A stretch of 64,000 nt of DNA from Nitrospirillum amazonense (GTDB lineage Bacteria; Pseudomonadota; Alphaproteobacteria; Azospirillales; Azospirillaceae): assembly GCF_007828045.1 (NCBI RefSeq), contig NZ_VITN01000015.1, positions 62,001-126,000 of the forward strand. Reading direction: 5' to 3'. Below, one piece after another: positions 35,419 to 43,915 of this stretch. Made by a program: the position numbers and the translations under genes. A model generated the notes under the pieces. The model made no database searches, was not told where the DNA came from, and saw only the letters and a list, made by a program, of their open reading frames with translations. Every line of letters starts with the position of its first letter. Position 1 is the stretch's first letter.

Positions 35419-36576
35419 ATGTCGGGCATCATCAACACGTCGCAACGCCGCCTGCGCCTGGCGCTTCTGGCCTCGGCCCTCACCCTGCCCGCCCTGGCGG
35501 CGCGGGCGGGCGAGACCATTTCCGCCGGCGGCGACAAATCCATCACGGTGGGGCTGGGCGTGCGCGCCAGCTTCACCAGCGTGGAGGATGGGGCGCCGGA
35601 CGGCACCTCGCGTTCCGCCGATTTCAACCTGGACAGCGTGCGCCTCTACATCAGCGGCCAGCTGACGCCCATGATCAAGGCCACCTTCAACACCGAGCGG
35701 GACAGCGCCGGCCGGGTGGAGGTGTTGGACGGCTACGCCCAGTTCGAGCCGGCGGACGGCATCAACCTGTGGGTCGGCCGCATGCTGCCGCCCAGCGACC
35801 GCGCCAACCTGGACGGCCCCTATTACCTGAACACCTGGGCCTATCCCGGCACCGTGTCGCAATATCCGGCCAAGTTCGCCGGCCGCGACGACGGCGCCAC
35901 CGTCTGGGGCAAGCTGCTGGACAAGAAGCTGGTCTATTCCGTGGGCGCGTTCGAGGGGCACAACCGTGTGACCGGCGCCAGCAACCAGTCCGACAACCTG
36001 CTGTACGCCGGGCGCGTCGCCTATAACTTCTTGGATCCGGAGCCCGACCCCGCCTACTACACCAGCAGCACCTACTACGGCTCCGTCGATGTGCTGACCC
36101 TGGCCTTCGCCGCCCAGTACCAGCAGGACGGCGTGGGCACGCTGGCCCGCCGGGGCGACTACGCCGCCTGGAACGTGGACGGCCTGTTCGAGAAAAAGCT
36201 GGACGGCATCGGCGTGGTGACGCTGGAGGGCGCCTATTACCAGTACGATACCGGCGGCGTGGCCGACGTGCCCAGCAGCTTCGGCGCCGCCGGCCCCACC
36301 GACAATGTCGGCGGCCTGACCCAGGGCAAGGCCTATCTGGTGGGCGGCGCCTTCCTGTTCCCGGCCAAGGTGGGCTGGGGCCAGTTCCAGCCGACGGTGC
36401 GCTACCAGCATTTCGACGCCGACCTGACCGGCATCTCCACCAGCCAGACGGACCTGGGCGTCAACTACATCATTGATGGCCACAACGCCCGCATCAGCGC
36501 CGAATATGTCATCACCAGCACCACCGGCAAATCCGACGGCAACGCCGTGGTGTTGGGCGTGCAGCTGCAATTTTAA
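35419..36576 (+). CDS. Outer-membrane porin (OprP/OprO- or FmdC-like)
   Basis: A 385-residue outer-membrane protein. The signal peptide ends PALAARAGE. The mature protein has alternating amphipathic strands typical of a 16-strand porin, the family-like VRLYISGQLTPMIKATFNTE and INLWVGRMLPPSDRANL segments, and a C-terminal aromatic strand ending VQLQF. It resembles phosphate-selective porins O/P and the FmdC amide/urea porin of methylotrophs. Its position next to the sensor kinase and the urt operon favours a channel for urea, short-chain amides or a related small solute. It is followed by about 200 bp with hairpins and then the kinase gene on the same strand. Confidence 0.82.
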   Translation: MSGIINTSQRRLRLALLASALTLPALAARAGETISAGGDKSITVGLGVRASFTSVEDGAPDGTSRSADFNLDSVRLYISGQLTPMIKATFNTERDSAGRVEVLDGYAQFEPADGINLWVGRMLPPSDRANLDGPYYLNTWAYPGTVSQYPAKFAGRDDGATVWGKLLDKKLVYSVGAFEGHNRVTGASNQSDNLLYAGRVAYNFLDPEPDPAYYTSSTYYGSVDVLTLAFAAQYQQDGVGTLARRGDYAAWNVDGLFEKKLDGIGVVTLEGAYYQYDTGGVADVPSSFGAAGPTDNVGGLTQGKAYLVGGAFLFPAKVGWGQFQPTVRYQHFDADLTGISTSQTDLGVNYIIDGHNARISAEYVITSTTGKSDGNAVVLGVQLQF

Positions 36577-36718
36577 GGAATTCAGAACCCCCATACGTCA
36601 AACGCCCCATGGGGTTCTTCCCACTCCACCCCTATCCTGCCGGCGGCGGCTAGCCACCTTGCCCCCGACTGGACCCCTTTCTGGGGGGGACAGGGTTCAG
36701 GGGGCTTCCTTACAGCCT

Positions 36719-36741
36719 CGCGACCGGTAAAGTCGGTCGCG
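36719..36741 (+). other. Stem-loop in the leader of the permease-kinase gene
   Basis: CGCGACCG pairs with CGGTCGCG around a 7-base loop, ending 35 bp before the kinase start. A looser AGAACCCC/GGGGTTCT pair lies shortly after the porin stop. They may end porin transcription or control readthrough into the kinase gene. Confidence 0.45.
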
Positions 36742-36775
36742 GGGCCGCCTCTTTGGGAAAGAAGCACGGGGAACG

Positions 36776-39700
36776 ATGGGGGATAGCAGGGCCGCCATTA
36801 AGGCGGGGGGCATGAGCGCGCGGCAGCGGATCGTCAGGGAACGGCGCCAATACAACCAGCTGGCCGCCAGCCAGACGCTGGAGGACTACGCCCTGCGCTT
36901 CACCGCCACGCGGGCGCGGCGCTGGTCATCCTTCCGCGTGGCCAACACCGCCTTCGGCGCCATCAGCTTCCTGGCGTGCGAGGCCATCGGCGGCAGCGCC
37001 ACCCTGACCTACGGCTATGCCAACGCCAGCGCCGCCATCCTGGCCGTCGCCGTCCTGATGTTCCTGGTGGGCCTGCCCATCACCTATTACGCCGCCCGCC
37101 ATGGCGTGGACATCGACCTGCTGACCCGCGGCGCCGGCTTCGGCTATCTGGGGTCCACCCTCACCTCCCTGATCTACGCCAGCTTCACCTTCCTGCTGTT
37201 CTCCATCGAGGCCAGCATCATGTCGGCGGCGCTGCAGATGGCGCTGGGCATCCCGCTGTGGCTGGCCCACATCATCAGCTCCCTGGTCGTCATCCCCATC
37301 GCCGTCTACGGCATCCGCCTGATCAGCCGCATGCAGCTGCTGACCCAGCCCCTCTGGCTGCTGCTGCAACTGGCGCCCCTGGTCTATCTGGCGCTGAACC
37401 ACGGCGCGGACCTGGCCGCCTGGCGGGAATTCCCCGGCGCGTTGGGCCATGCCGACGGCCATATCGACCCGCTGCTGTTCAGCATGGCGGCCAGCATGCT
37501 CCTGTCCCTGCTGCCCCAGATCGGGGAGCAGGCGGACTATCTGCGCTTCCTGCCCACCCTGCGCAAGACCGGGCGCTGGGCCTGGTGGACGGCCCTGATC
37601 ACCACCGGGCCGGGCTGGGTGGCCATGGGTGGGCTGAAGCTGCTGGCCGGGTCCTTCCTGGCGGTGGTGGCCCTGCGCCACGGCCTGTCGGCCGAACAGG
37701 CCACCCAGCCGACGGAGGTGTTCTACATCGCCTTCCAGGAGATGCTGTCGTCACCCACCGCCGCCCTGGTGCTGACCGGCGTCTTCGTCGTCGTCTGCCA
37801 GATCAAGATCAACGTCACCAACGCCTATGCCGGGTCCATCGCCTGGTCCAACTTCTTCTCGCGCCTGACGCACAGCCATCCCGGCCGCGTCGTCTGGCTG
37901 GTGTTCAACGTCATCCTGGCCCTGATGCTGATGGAGCTGGGCATCTTCCGGGTGATCGGCGGCATCCTGGACCTGTACGCCAACTTCGCCGCCGGCTGGA
38001 TCGGGGCGCTGACCGCCGACCTGGTGGTCAACAAGCCCCTGGGCCTGAGCCCGCCGGGCATCGAGTTCAAGCGCGCCCACCTCTACGACATCAACCCGGT
38101 GGGCGTGGGCGCCATGGCCCTGTCGGTCGTGGCCTCCACCCTCGCCTCGCTGGGCGCCTTCGGGCCGCTGCTGGGGCCTTTGCCCCAGGCCATGGCGCCG
38201 TTCATCGGCCTGGGCGTGGCCTTCGTTACCGCCCCGCTGATCGCCAAGGCCACCCGGGGCCGCTATTACCTGGCGCGGCCCGACACCGACCTGCCGGCTG
38301 ACGCGGCGGAGGCCCGCTGCGTCATCTGCGAGAACGTGTTCGAGCGGCGGGACATGGCCCATTGCCCCGCCTATGCCGGGGCCATCTGTTCCCTGTGCTG
38401 CACGCTGGACAGCCGCTGCCACGACCTGTGCAAGAAAGAGAGCCGCATCACCGACCAGTTGGCCCGCCTGATGGAAGCCGTGCTGCCCAGCCGCATGGCG
38501 GGCGGCGTCCGCACCCGCACCGCCCGTTTCCTGGGCGTCATGGCCGTCTTCACGCTGGTGAACGGCGGCCTGCTGTCCTTCATCGGCATGCAGTATGGCG
38601 CCGCCGTGCCGGAGGCGCGCGGCGTGGTCGCCACCACCCTGTGGATCGTCTTCTTCGCCCTGCTGATCGTCTCCGGCGTCGCCGCCTGGCTGCTGGTGCT
38701 GGCCCTGGAAAGCCGGCGGGTGGCGGAGGAGGAGACGGCGCGCCAGACCGGCATGCTGATGGAGGAGATCGAGGCGCATGAGCGCACCGACGCCGCCCTG
38801 CAAAAGGCCAAGGAGGTGGCGGAGGCCGCCAACGTGGCCAAGAGCCGCTACATCATCGGCATCAGCCACGAGATCCGCACGCCGCTGAACGCCATCTTCG
38901 GCTACGCCCAGCTGCTGGAACGCGACGCCAGCATCCGCAACCCGGACGGCGTGCGCGTCATCCGCCGCAGCGCGGAGCACCTGTCCAACCTGGTGGACGG
39001 GCTGCTGGACATCAGCAAGATTGAAAGCGGCCTGTTGCGCCTGACCCGCGATAAGGTGCGGCTGGTGGAGTTCCTGGACCAGATCGTGGACATGTTCCGC
39101 CTGCAGGCCGCCGCCAAGGGCATCCGGTTCCATTACGACCGCCCCGCCTACCTGCCGGCCTTCGTCCATACCGACCAGAAGCGCCTGCGCCAGATCCTGA
39201 TCAACCTGCTGTCCAACGCGCTGAAGTACACGGCGCAGGGCCATGCCACCCTGCGCGTGCGCTATCGCAGCCAGGTGGCGGAGTTCGAGGTGTCGGACAC
39301 CGGCTTCGGCATCCTGCCCGAGGACAGGGAGCGCATCTTCGAACCGTTCGAGCGGGGGCGGATGGCCAACGCCCGCGCCGTGCCCGGCACCGGCCTGGGC
39401 CTGACCATCACCCGCCTGCTGACCCGCATCATGGGCGGGGAGATCGCGGTCGCCAGCACGCCGGGGCAGGGCAGCACCTTCACCGTGCGCCTGCTGCTGT
39501 CGGAAGCGCAGTCCGGCCCGGACGACCCGCCGGCGGCCCGGACCATCCACGGCTATGCCGGCCCGCGCCTGCGCGTGCTGGTGGCCGACGACGACCCCGA
39601 CCATCTGGCGCTGATCCAGAACCTGCTGCGGCCGCTGGACTTCCTGCTGTTCGCCGCCCGCGACGGGCGGGAGTGCGTGGAGCTGGCGCGGGAGTGCAGG

Positions 39701-40270
39701 CCCGACCTGGCCCTGCTGGACATCTCCATGCCCCACATGACGGGGTGGGAGGCGGCGGCGGCCCTGCGCGACCTGGACCTGCCGCGCCTGAAGATCATGA
39801 TGGTGTCGGCCAACGCCCACGACTACACCCCCGGCCGCGCCGCCGCGGGTGGGGAGGATGGCGGCCGCGCTGCGCACGACGCCTTCGTCATCAAGCCGGT
39901 GGACATGGACGTGCTGCTGGAACGTATCGGCGCGCTGCTGGGCCTGGAGTGGCTGTACGCCCCGGCCGCCCCCGCGCCGGCACCCATCGCGCCATCGGAC
40001 GCCGTGCCGGCCCTGGCCCAACCCCATGTAGAGGCGCTGTGGCAATTGGGCCGTATCGGCCATGTGCGCGGCATCGAGGCCAAGCTGCGCGAGCTGGAGA
40101 CGGAGGACGCGGCCACCGCCGCCTTCGCCGCCCAACTGCGCACCCTGGTGCGCGCCTTCGATCTGAAGCGCTATATGGCGGTGCTGGAGGCGGCACGGAC
40201 ACAGACGGGAGGGGCCAATGATGATCCAGGCGATGACGGACAGGACCGGGGGAAGCACGCCGATGATTGA
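36776..40270 (+). CDS. NCS1-type permease fused to a hybrid histidine kinase/response regulator
   Basis: A 1164-residue fusion. Residues about 55-490 form a 12-helix permease resembling nucleobase:cation symporter-1 (CodB/purine-cytosine permease-like), with GFGYLGSTLT and KINVTNAYAGSIAWSNF. A Cys-rich module follows with C515, C518, C530, C538, C541, C542, C548 and C552, probably binding zinc. Two further TM helices (about 585-645) lead to the kinase: HisKA H698 in ISHEIRTPLN, N-box LLSNALKY, DTGFGI and GTGLGLT. A receiver with phospho-acceptor D982 and a short helical tail end the protein. By analogy with CbrA (an SLC5-kinase fusion), the permease probably senses or transports the signal. 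Start ATG at 36776 after GGGGAAC. It overlaps the LuxR-type regulator gene. Confidence 0.9.
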   Translation: MGDSRAAIKAGGMSARQRIVRERRQYNQLAASQTLEDYALRFTATRARRWSSFRVANTAFGAISFLACEAIGGSATLTYGYANASAAILAVAVLMFLVGLPITYYAARHGVDIDLLTRGAGFGYLGSTLTSLIYASFTFLLFSIEASIMSAALQMALGIPLWLAHIISSLVVIPIAVYGIRLISRMQLLTQPLWLLLQLAPLVYLALNHGADLAAWREFPGALGHADGHIDPLLFSMAASMLLSLLPQIGEQADYLRFLPTLRKTGRWAWWTALITTGPGWVAMGGLKLLAGSFLAVVALRHGLSAEQATQPTEVFYIAFQEMLSSPTAALVLTGVFVVVCQIKINVTNAYAGSIAWSNFFSRLTHSHPGRVVWLVFNVILALMLMELGIFRVIGGILDLYANFAAGWIGALTADLVVNKPLGLSPPGIEFKRAHLYDINPVGVGAMALSVVASTLASLGAFGPLLGPLPQAMAPFIGLGVAFVTAPLIAKATRGRYYLARPDTDLPADAAEARCVICENVFERRDMAHCPAYAGAICSLCCTLDSRCHDLCKKESRITDQLARLMEAVLPSRMAGGVRTRTARFLGVMAVFTLVNGGLLSFIGMQYGAAVPEARGVVATTLWIVFFALLIVSGVAAWLLVLALESRRVAEEETARQTGMLMEEIEAHERTDAALQKAKEVAEAANVAKSRYIIGISHEIRTPLNAIFGYAQLLERDASIRNPDGVRVIRRSAEHLSNLVDGLLDISKIESGLLRLTRDKVRLVEFLDQIVDMFRLQAAAKGIRFHYDRPAYLPAFVHTDQKRLRQILINLLSNALKYTAQGHATLRVRYRSQVAEFEVSDTGFGILPEDRERIFEPFERGRMANARAVPGTGLGLTITRLLTRIMGGEIAVASTPGQGSTFTVRLLLSEAQSGPDDPPAARTIHGYAGPRLRVLVADDDPDHLALIQNLLRPLDFLLFAARDGRECVELARECRPDLALLDISMPHMTGWEAAAALRDLDLPRLKIMMVSANAHDYTPGRAAAGGEDGGRAAHDAFVIKPVDMDVLLERIGALLGLEWLYAPAAPAPAPIAPSDAVPALAQPHVEALWQLGRIGHVRGIEAKLRELETEDAATAAFAAQLRTLVRAFDLKRYMAVLEAARTQTGGANDDPGDDGQDRGKHADD

Positions 40271-41213
40271 TGCCGTCCAGACCGCTCCCGGCCGCCGCGA
40301 CACCGTGCTGGTGGTGGACGACACGCCGGAAACCCTGGGCTTCCTGACCGACGCCCTGGACCAGGCGGGCCTGACCGTGCTGGTGGCGACGGACGGCGAA
40401 AGCGCCCTGGCGCTGCTGGAGCAGGTGACGCCGGACCTGGTGCTGATGGACGCCGTCATGCCCGGGCTGGACGGGTTCGAGACCTGCCGCCGGCTGAAGC
40501 GCGACCAGGCCCTGGCCCATCTGCCCGTCATCTTCATGACCGGCCTCAGCGAGACGGAGCACGTGGTGCAGGGCCTGCAGGCTGGCGGCGTCGACTACGT
40601 CACCAAGCCCATCGTGGTGGATGAGCTGATGGCCCGCATCCGCGTGCACCTGGCCAACGCCCGCGTGGCCTATGGCGCCCAGGTGGCCCTGGACACCACC
40701 GGCCGCTATCTGCTGGCCACCGACGCGCGCGGCACCCTGCGCTGGTGCACGCCCCAGGCCCAGCGCCTGCTGGCGGCCTTCTTCCCCGATGATGGGTCCG
40801 GCGGGGACGCCCCCGACCGCCTGCCCCCGGCGGTGACCGAACGCCTGGCCCAGTTGCGCCGCGATGGCGCGCCCAACCAATCCATCCTGATTGACGGCCC
40901 CGACGCGCAGGACACCCGCCGGCTGGAGGTCGCCTACCTCAGCCAGACGGAACCGGACGAGTTCCTGTTCCGCATCAGCGAGACCGGCGCCGGCCGCGCG
41001 GAACGCGCCCTGCAGCAGGCCCTGAGCCTGACGGCGCGTGAGGCCGAGGTGCTGGTGTGGATCGCCCACGGCAAATCCAACCGCGACATCAGCGACATCC
41101 TGGGCATCAGCCCCCGCACGGTGAACAAGCACCTGGAGCAGGTCTTCGTGAAGCTGGGGGTCGAGAACCGCGCATCGGCGGCCGCCGTGGCGGTGCGGGT
41201 GATGACTAATTGA
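40218..41213 (+). CDS. Response regulator with LuxR-type output domain
   Basis: A 331-residue regulator: an N-terminal receiver (VVDDTPE, phospho-acceptor Asp in LVLMDAVMPG, MTGLSE, YVTKPI), a middle ~90-residue PAS-like segment (LLATDARGTLRWCTPQAQRLL), and a C-terminal LuxR/NarL helix-turn-helix (LTAREAEVLVWIAHGKSNRDISDILGISPRTVNKHL). GGAGGGG precedes ATGs at 40218 and 40221. A third ATG at 40263 would give an 8-bp overlap with the kinase stop. Overlap with the kinase gene makes it the obvious phosphotransfer partner. Plausible targets are the neighbouring porin and urt genes. Confidence 0.92.
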   Translation: MMIQAMTDRTGGSTPMIDAVQTAPGRRDTVLVVDDTPETLGFLTDALDQAGLTVLVATDGESALALLEQVTPDLVLMDAVMPGLDGFETCRRLKRDQALAHLPVIFMTGLSETEHVVQGLQAGGVDYVTKPIVVDELMARIRVHLANARVAYGAQVALDTTGRYLLATDARGTLRWCTPQAQRLLAAFFPDDGSGGDAPDRLPPAVTERLAQLRRDGAPNQSILIDGPDAQDTRRLEVAYLSQTEPDEFLFRISETGAGRAERALQQALSLTAREAEVLVWIAHGKSNRDISDILGISPRTVNKHLEQVFVKLGVENRASAAAVAVRVMTN

Positions 41214-41355
41214 ATAAATCTCGAAGAACAACAAGAAAATATTTAAAATATCACTTCAGAAATTGCCATCTACATATGCCGATATCTTCCTTCGATCCGG
41301 TGAGCATAGCGCCATAGGGGATTAAGCGGCATTGAAGTAAGTCAGGAAAGGAGAT

Positions 41356-42324
41356 ATGTTGGAACTGTTGGTTGGTAAATGGGGGCGAACCATGGATGGC
41401 ACAGGAAGTCCATCACTTCCAGAAAAGCAGGCATTTGAACATTACGCGTTCGAGTTTCGCGTCAGAGCTCGGAATCATAACATCATTGCAAATCTAATTC
41501 TCATTATAATTGTTTCTCTTTTTGGTTTATCTGTCTATATTTTCTTGAACGCACAGGAAATAGATAAATCGAAACCCCCTATATCTACTTACAAAGAACT
41601 CGAGTTAGCGCGGATTAGCCAGGAAAAAATATTGGAATTAGCGAAATCTGAACTAGAGGGCTTGAAGCGAGAACAATCGGTCGGGGCTCGCACCATATCG
41701 GACATTCTCGGGGCGATGGTAGTTGTCGGTCAGTCCAACGAAAGATTAAATCTTATAAATAAAAAAGAAGATCTTTTGGAAAAATATGGATATTACTCAA
41801 GTATAAATGAAGCAAAATCGAAAGAAGAGATAGATTCTCAGATTTTTTCAGTTTCTATTATGCTGAAAGATCTCGATAATGAGTTAAAAAAAGCAAACGA
41901 AATGTTAGCCATAGGAGAATTAACAAAAACGGATGTTACACAGGTCGAGAGATATAAGAACCAGTCCGATACTGATTTAAAGATACTGAAATCAGAAGCA
42001 GAATCTGCGAGAAGTGCGAATGATATTGAAGGTAAATACAAAGACACTGACACAATAACACTAATAAGAACCAGCCTAATAAGATTTGGCGGCGTTGGTG
42101 TTGTTTTATTCTTAATTAGCATATTAGTTCCGATATACAAACACAATATAAAGTTGTCAGCATATTACCTAGCAAGATCAGATGCCATCTCGATAAATTC
42201 GAGCCTTGGCACTAAAAACTTAAAGGAGTTAACCAATATTCTTACTCCGAATTATCTATTCGAGAAAGAACCGAACACCCCACTGAATGAAATAGCAAGA
42301 GCAATTAGCAGCTTACAAAAATAA
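41356..42324 (+). CDS. AT-rich orphan: two-TM coiled-coil membrane protein of unknown function
   Basis: A protein of up to 322 residues with no family I recognise. TM1 is near residues 43-64 (IIANLILIIIVSLFGLSVYIFL) and TM2 near 235-256 (FGGVGVVLFLISILV). About 170 mostly charged, helical, coiled-coil-like residues lie between them, and a short soluble tail follows. Base composition and codon use (AAA, ATA, TTA, AGA) are completely unlike the surrounding GC-rich genes, so recent acquisition is likely. The start is uncertain: the ATG at 41356 sits too close to AAAGGAG, the TTG at 41359 has better spacing, and the ATG at 41392 follows GGGGGCG. The topology recalls membrane-anchored coiled-coil proteins, but no role can be assigned. 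Confidence 0.75.
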   Translation: MLELLVGKWGRTMDGTGSPSLPEKQAFEHYAFEFRVRARNHNIIANLILIIIVSLFGLSVYIFLNAQEIDKSKPPISTYKELELARISQEKILELAKSELEGLKREQSVGARTISDILGAMVVVGQSNERLNLINKKEDLLEKYGYYSSINEAKSKEEIDSQIFSVSIMLKDLDNELKKANEMLAIGELTKTDVTQVERYKNQSDTDLKILKSEAESARSANDIEGKYKDTDTITLIRTSLIRFGGVGVVLFLISILVPIYKHNIKLSAYYLARSDAISINSSLGTKNLKELTNILTPNYLFEKEPNTPLNEIARAISSLQK

Positions 42325-42393
42325 ATCAATCATGCCGCAAGTCATGTATTTATTGAATAAATGTTTTGTTATTTATCTTCAGAAATAATAATC

Positions 42394-43116
42394 TCAAATA
42401 TTCACCAGGTGCGCCACCTCCGCCGCCGTCTCGTCGCGCGTGCTGCCGGCGCGGATGATGCGGCCGCGCTGCATGACGCGGTAGCTGTCGGCGAAGGACC
42501 AGGCGAAGTCCAGGTACTGCTCCACGATCAGGACGGTGACGCCCAGGTCGGCGCGGATGCGGCGCAGAGCGTCCTCGATCTGCTGGACCACGGAGGGCTG
42601 GATGCCTTCCGTCGGTTCGTCCAGCAAAAGCAGGCTGGGCTGGCCCGCCAGGGCGCGGCCGATGGCCAGTTGCTGCTGTTCGCCGCCGCTGAGCACGCCG
42701 CCCTTGCGGTTGATGATCTGCGCCAGCTTGGGGAACAGGTCGAAGATGTGGTCGGGCACGCCCGCCTTCATCGCCCCGCCGCCGCGGCCGGCCAGGGCGG
42801 ACAGGCCGGTCTCCAGGTTCTCCCGCACCGTCAGGTGGGGGAAGATGTGGCGGCCCTGGGGGACGTAGCCGATGCCGGCGCGGGCGCGCTGGTGGGGGCC
42901 CAGGGCGCTGACATCGCGGCCATGGAAGGTCATGCGGCCGGCGGTCAGGCGCTGGGCGCCGATGATGGTCTTCAGCAGGGTGGTCTTGCCCACGCCGTTG
43001 CGGCCGATCAGCGCCACGGCGCCGCCGGCGGGCACGTCCAGGTCAATGTCCCACAACACCTGGCTCTGGCCATAGGATGTCGCCACCCCGTCAAGTGTCA
43101 GCAACGGTTCAGCCAT
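42394..43116 (-). CDS. urtE: Urea ABC transporter ATP-binding protein UrtE
   Basis: A 240-residue ABC ATPase of the branched-chain amino acid/urea (LivF-like) group. Walker A is GRNGVGKTT, the signature is LSGGEQQQLAIG, and Walker B is LLLLDEPTEG. The 'DEPTEGIQPSVVQQIEDAL' wording is typical of UrtE. It energises urea (or short-chain amide) import with UrtD. It overlaps urtD by 8 bp and is the last gene of urtABCDE. Its stop faces the AT-rich orphan gene across about 70 AT-rich bases. Confidence 0.93.
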   Translation of the reverse strand: MAEPLLTLDGVATSYGQSQVLWDIDLDVPAGGAVALIGRNGVGKTTLLKTIIGAQRLTAGRMTFHGRDVSALGPHQRARAGIGYVPQGRHIFPHLTVRENLETGLSALAGRGGGAMKAGVPDHIFDLFPKLAQIINRKGGVLSGGEQQQLAIGRALAGQPSLLLLDEPTEGIQPSVVQQIEDALRRIRADLGVTVLIVEQYLDFAWSFADSYRVMQRGRIIRAGSTRDETAAEVAHLVNI

Positions 43117-43915
43117 GGGTGTCCCCCTTCGTGCGGCCCAGATACACGGCGGCGACGTCCGCGTCGGCGCGGATGGCGGCCACGCTGCCTTCCTTCAGGA
43201 ACTGGCCCTGGTGCATGACGGTGACGCGGGCGTCCAGCTGCTCCAGGAAACTCATGTCATGGTCGATGACCAGCACGGTGTGCTGCCCGACCAGGCGGCG
43301 GATCAGGGCCGCCGTCTGGCTGGTTTCCGCCGGGCCCATGCCGGCCGTGGGTTCATCCAGCAGCAGCAGGTCGGCGCGCGTCGCCACCACCATGCCGATC
43401 TCCAGCCATTGCTTCTCGCCATGCGCCAGCTGGCCGGCCGGGGCGGCGGCGCGGTCGGCCAGGCCGATGGTTTCCAGGATTTCGGCCACGCGGGCCTTCT
43501 CCTCCGCCGCCACGCCGTGGCGGAAGGTCGACCACCAGCGCCGGTCGCGCCGGGCGGCGATCATCAGGTTGTCCACCACCGACAGGCCGGGCAGCACGCC
43601 CGGCGTCTGAAACTTGCGGCAGATGCCCCGGCGCACGATCTCATGCTCCGGCAAATGGGTGATGTCCTGGTCCTTGAAGATCACCCGGCCGCTGGTGGCC
43701 CGCACCCGGCCGATGATGGTGTCGCACAGCGTGGACTTGCCCGCCCCGTTGGGCCCGATCAGCACCCGCAGGGTGCCCCGGTCCAAGGTGAGGCTGAAGC
43801 CGTTCAGGGCCTTGAACCCGTCGAAGTCCACCGTCACCCCATCCACGGCCAGCAACAAGGGGCTGGCGGGCGCGGTGGTGCCGATGTGGTGGGCCGTGGC
43901 CGCCATCGCGTTCAT
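43109..43915 (-). CDS. urtD: Urea ABC transporter ATP-binding protein UrtD
   Basis: A 268-residue LivG-like ABC ATPase. Walker A is GPNGAGKST, the signature region is LAHGEKQWLEIGM, and Walker B is LLLLDEPTAGM. The 'ICRKFQTPGVLPGLSVVDNL' and 'GEKQWLEIGM' segments are characteristic of UrtD. The ATG at 43915 overlaps the urtC stop (ATGA); the ATG at 43906 is a possible alternative. About 20 residues precede the ABC domain (VDGVTVDFDGFKALNGF). Confidence 0.93.
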   Translation of the reverse strand: MNAMAATAHHIGTTAPASPLLLAVDGVTVDFDGFKALNGFSLTLDRGTLRVLIGPNGAGKSTLCDTIIGRVRATSGRVIFKDQDITHLPEHEIVRRGICRKFQTPGVLPGLSVVDNLMIAARRDRRWWSTFRHGVAAEEKARVAEILETIGLADRAAAPAGQLAHGEKQWLEIGMVVATRADLLLLDEPTAGMGPAETSQTAALIRRLVGQHTVLVIDHDMSFLEQLDARVTVMHQGQFLKEGSVAAIRADADVAAVYLGRTKGDTHG

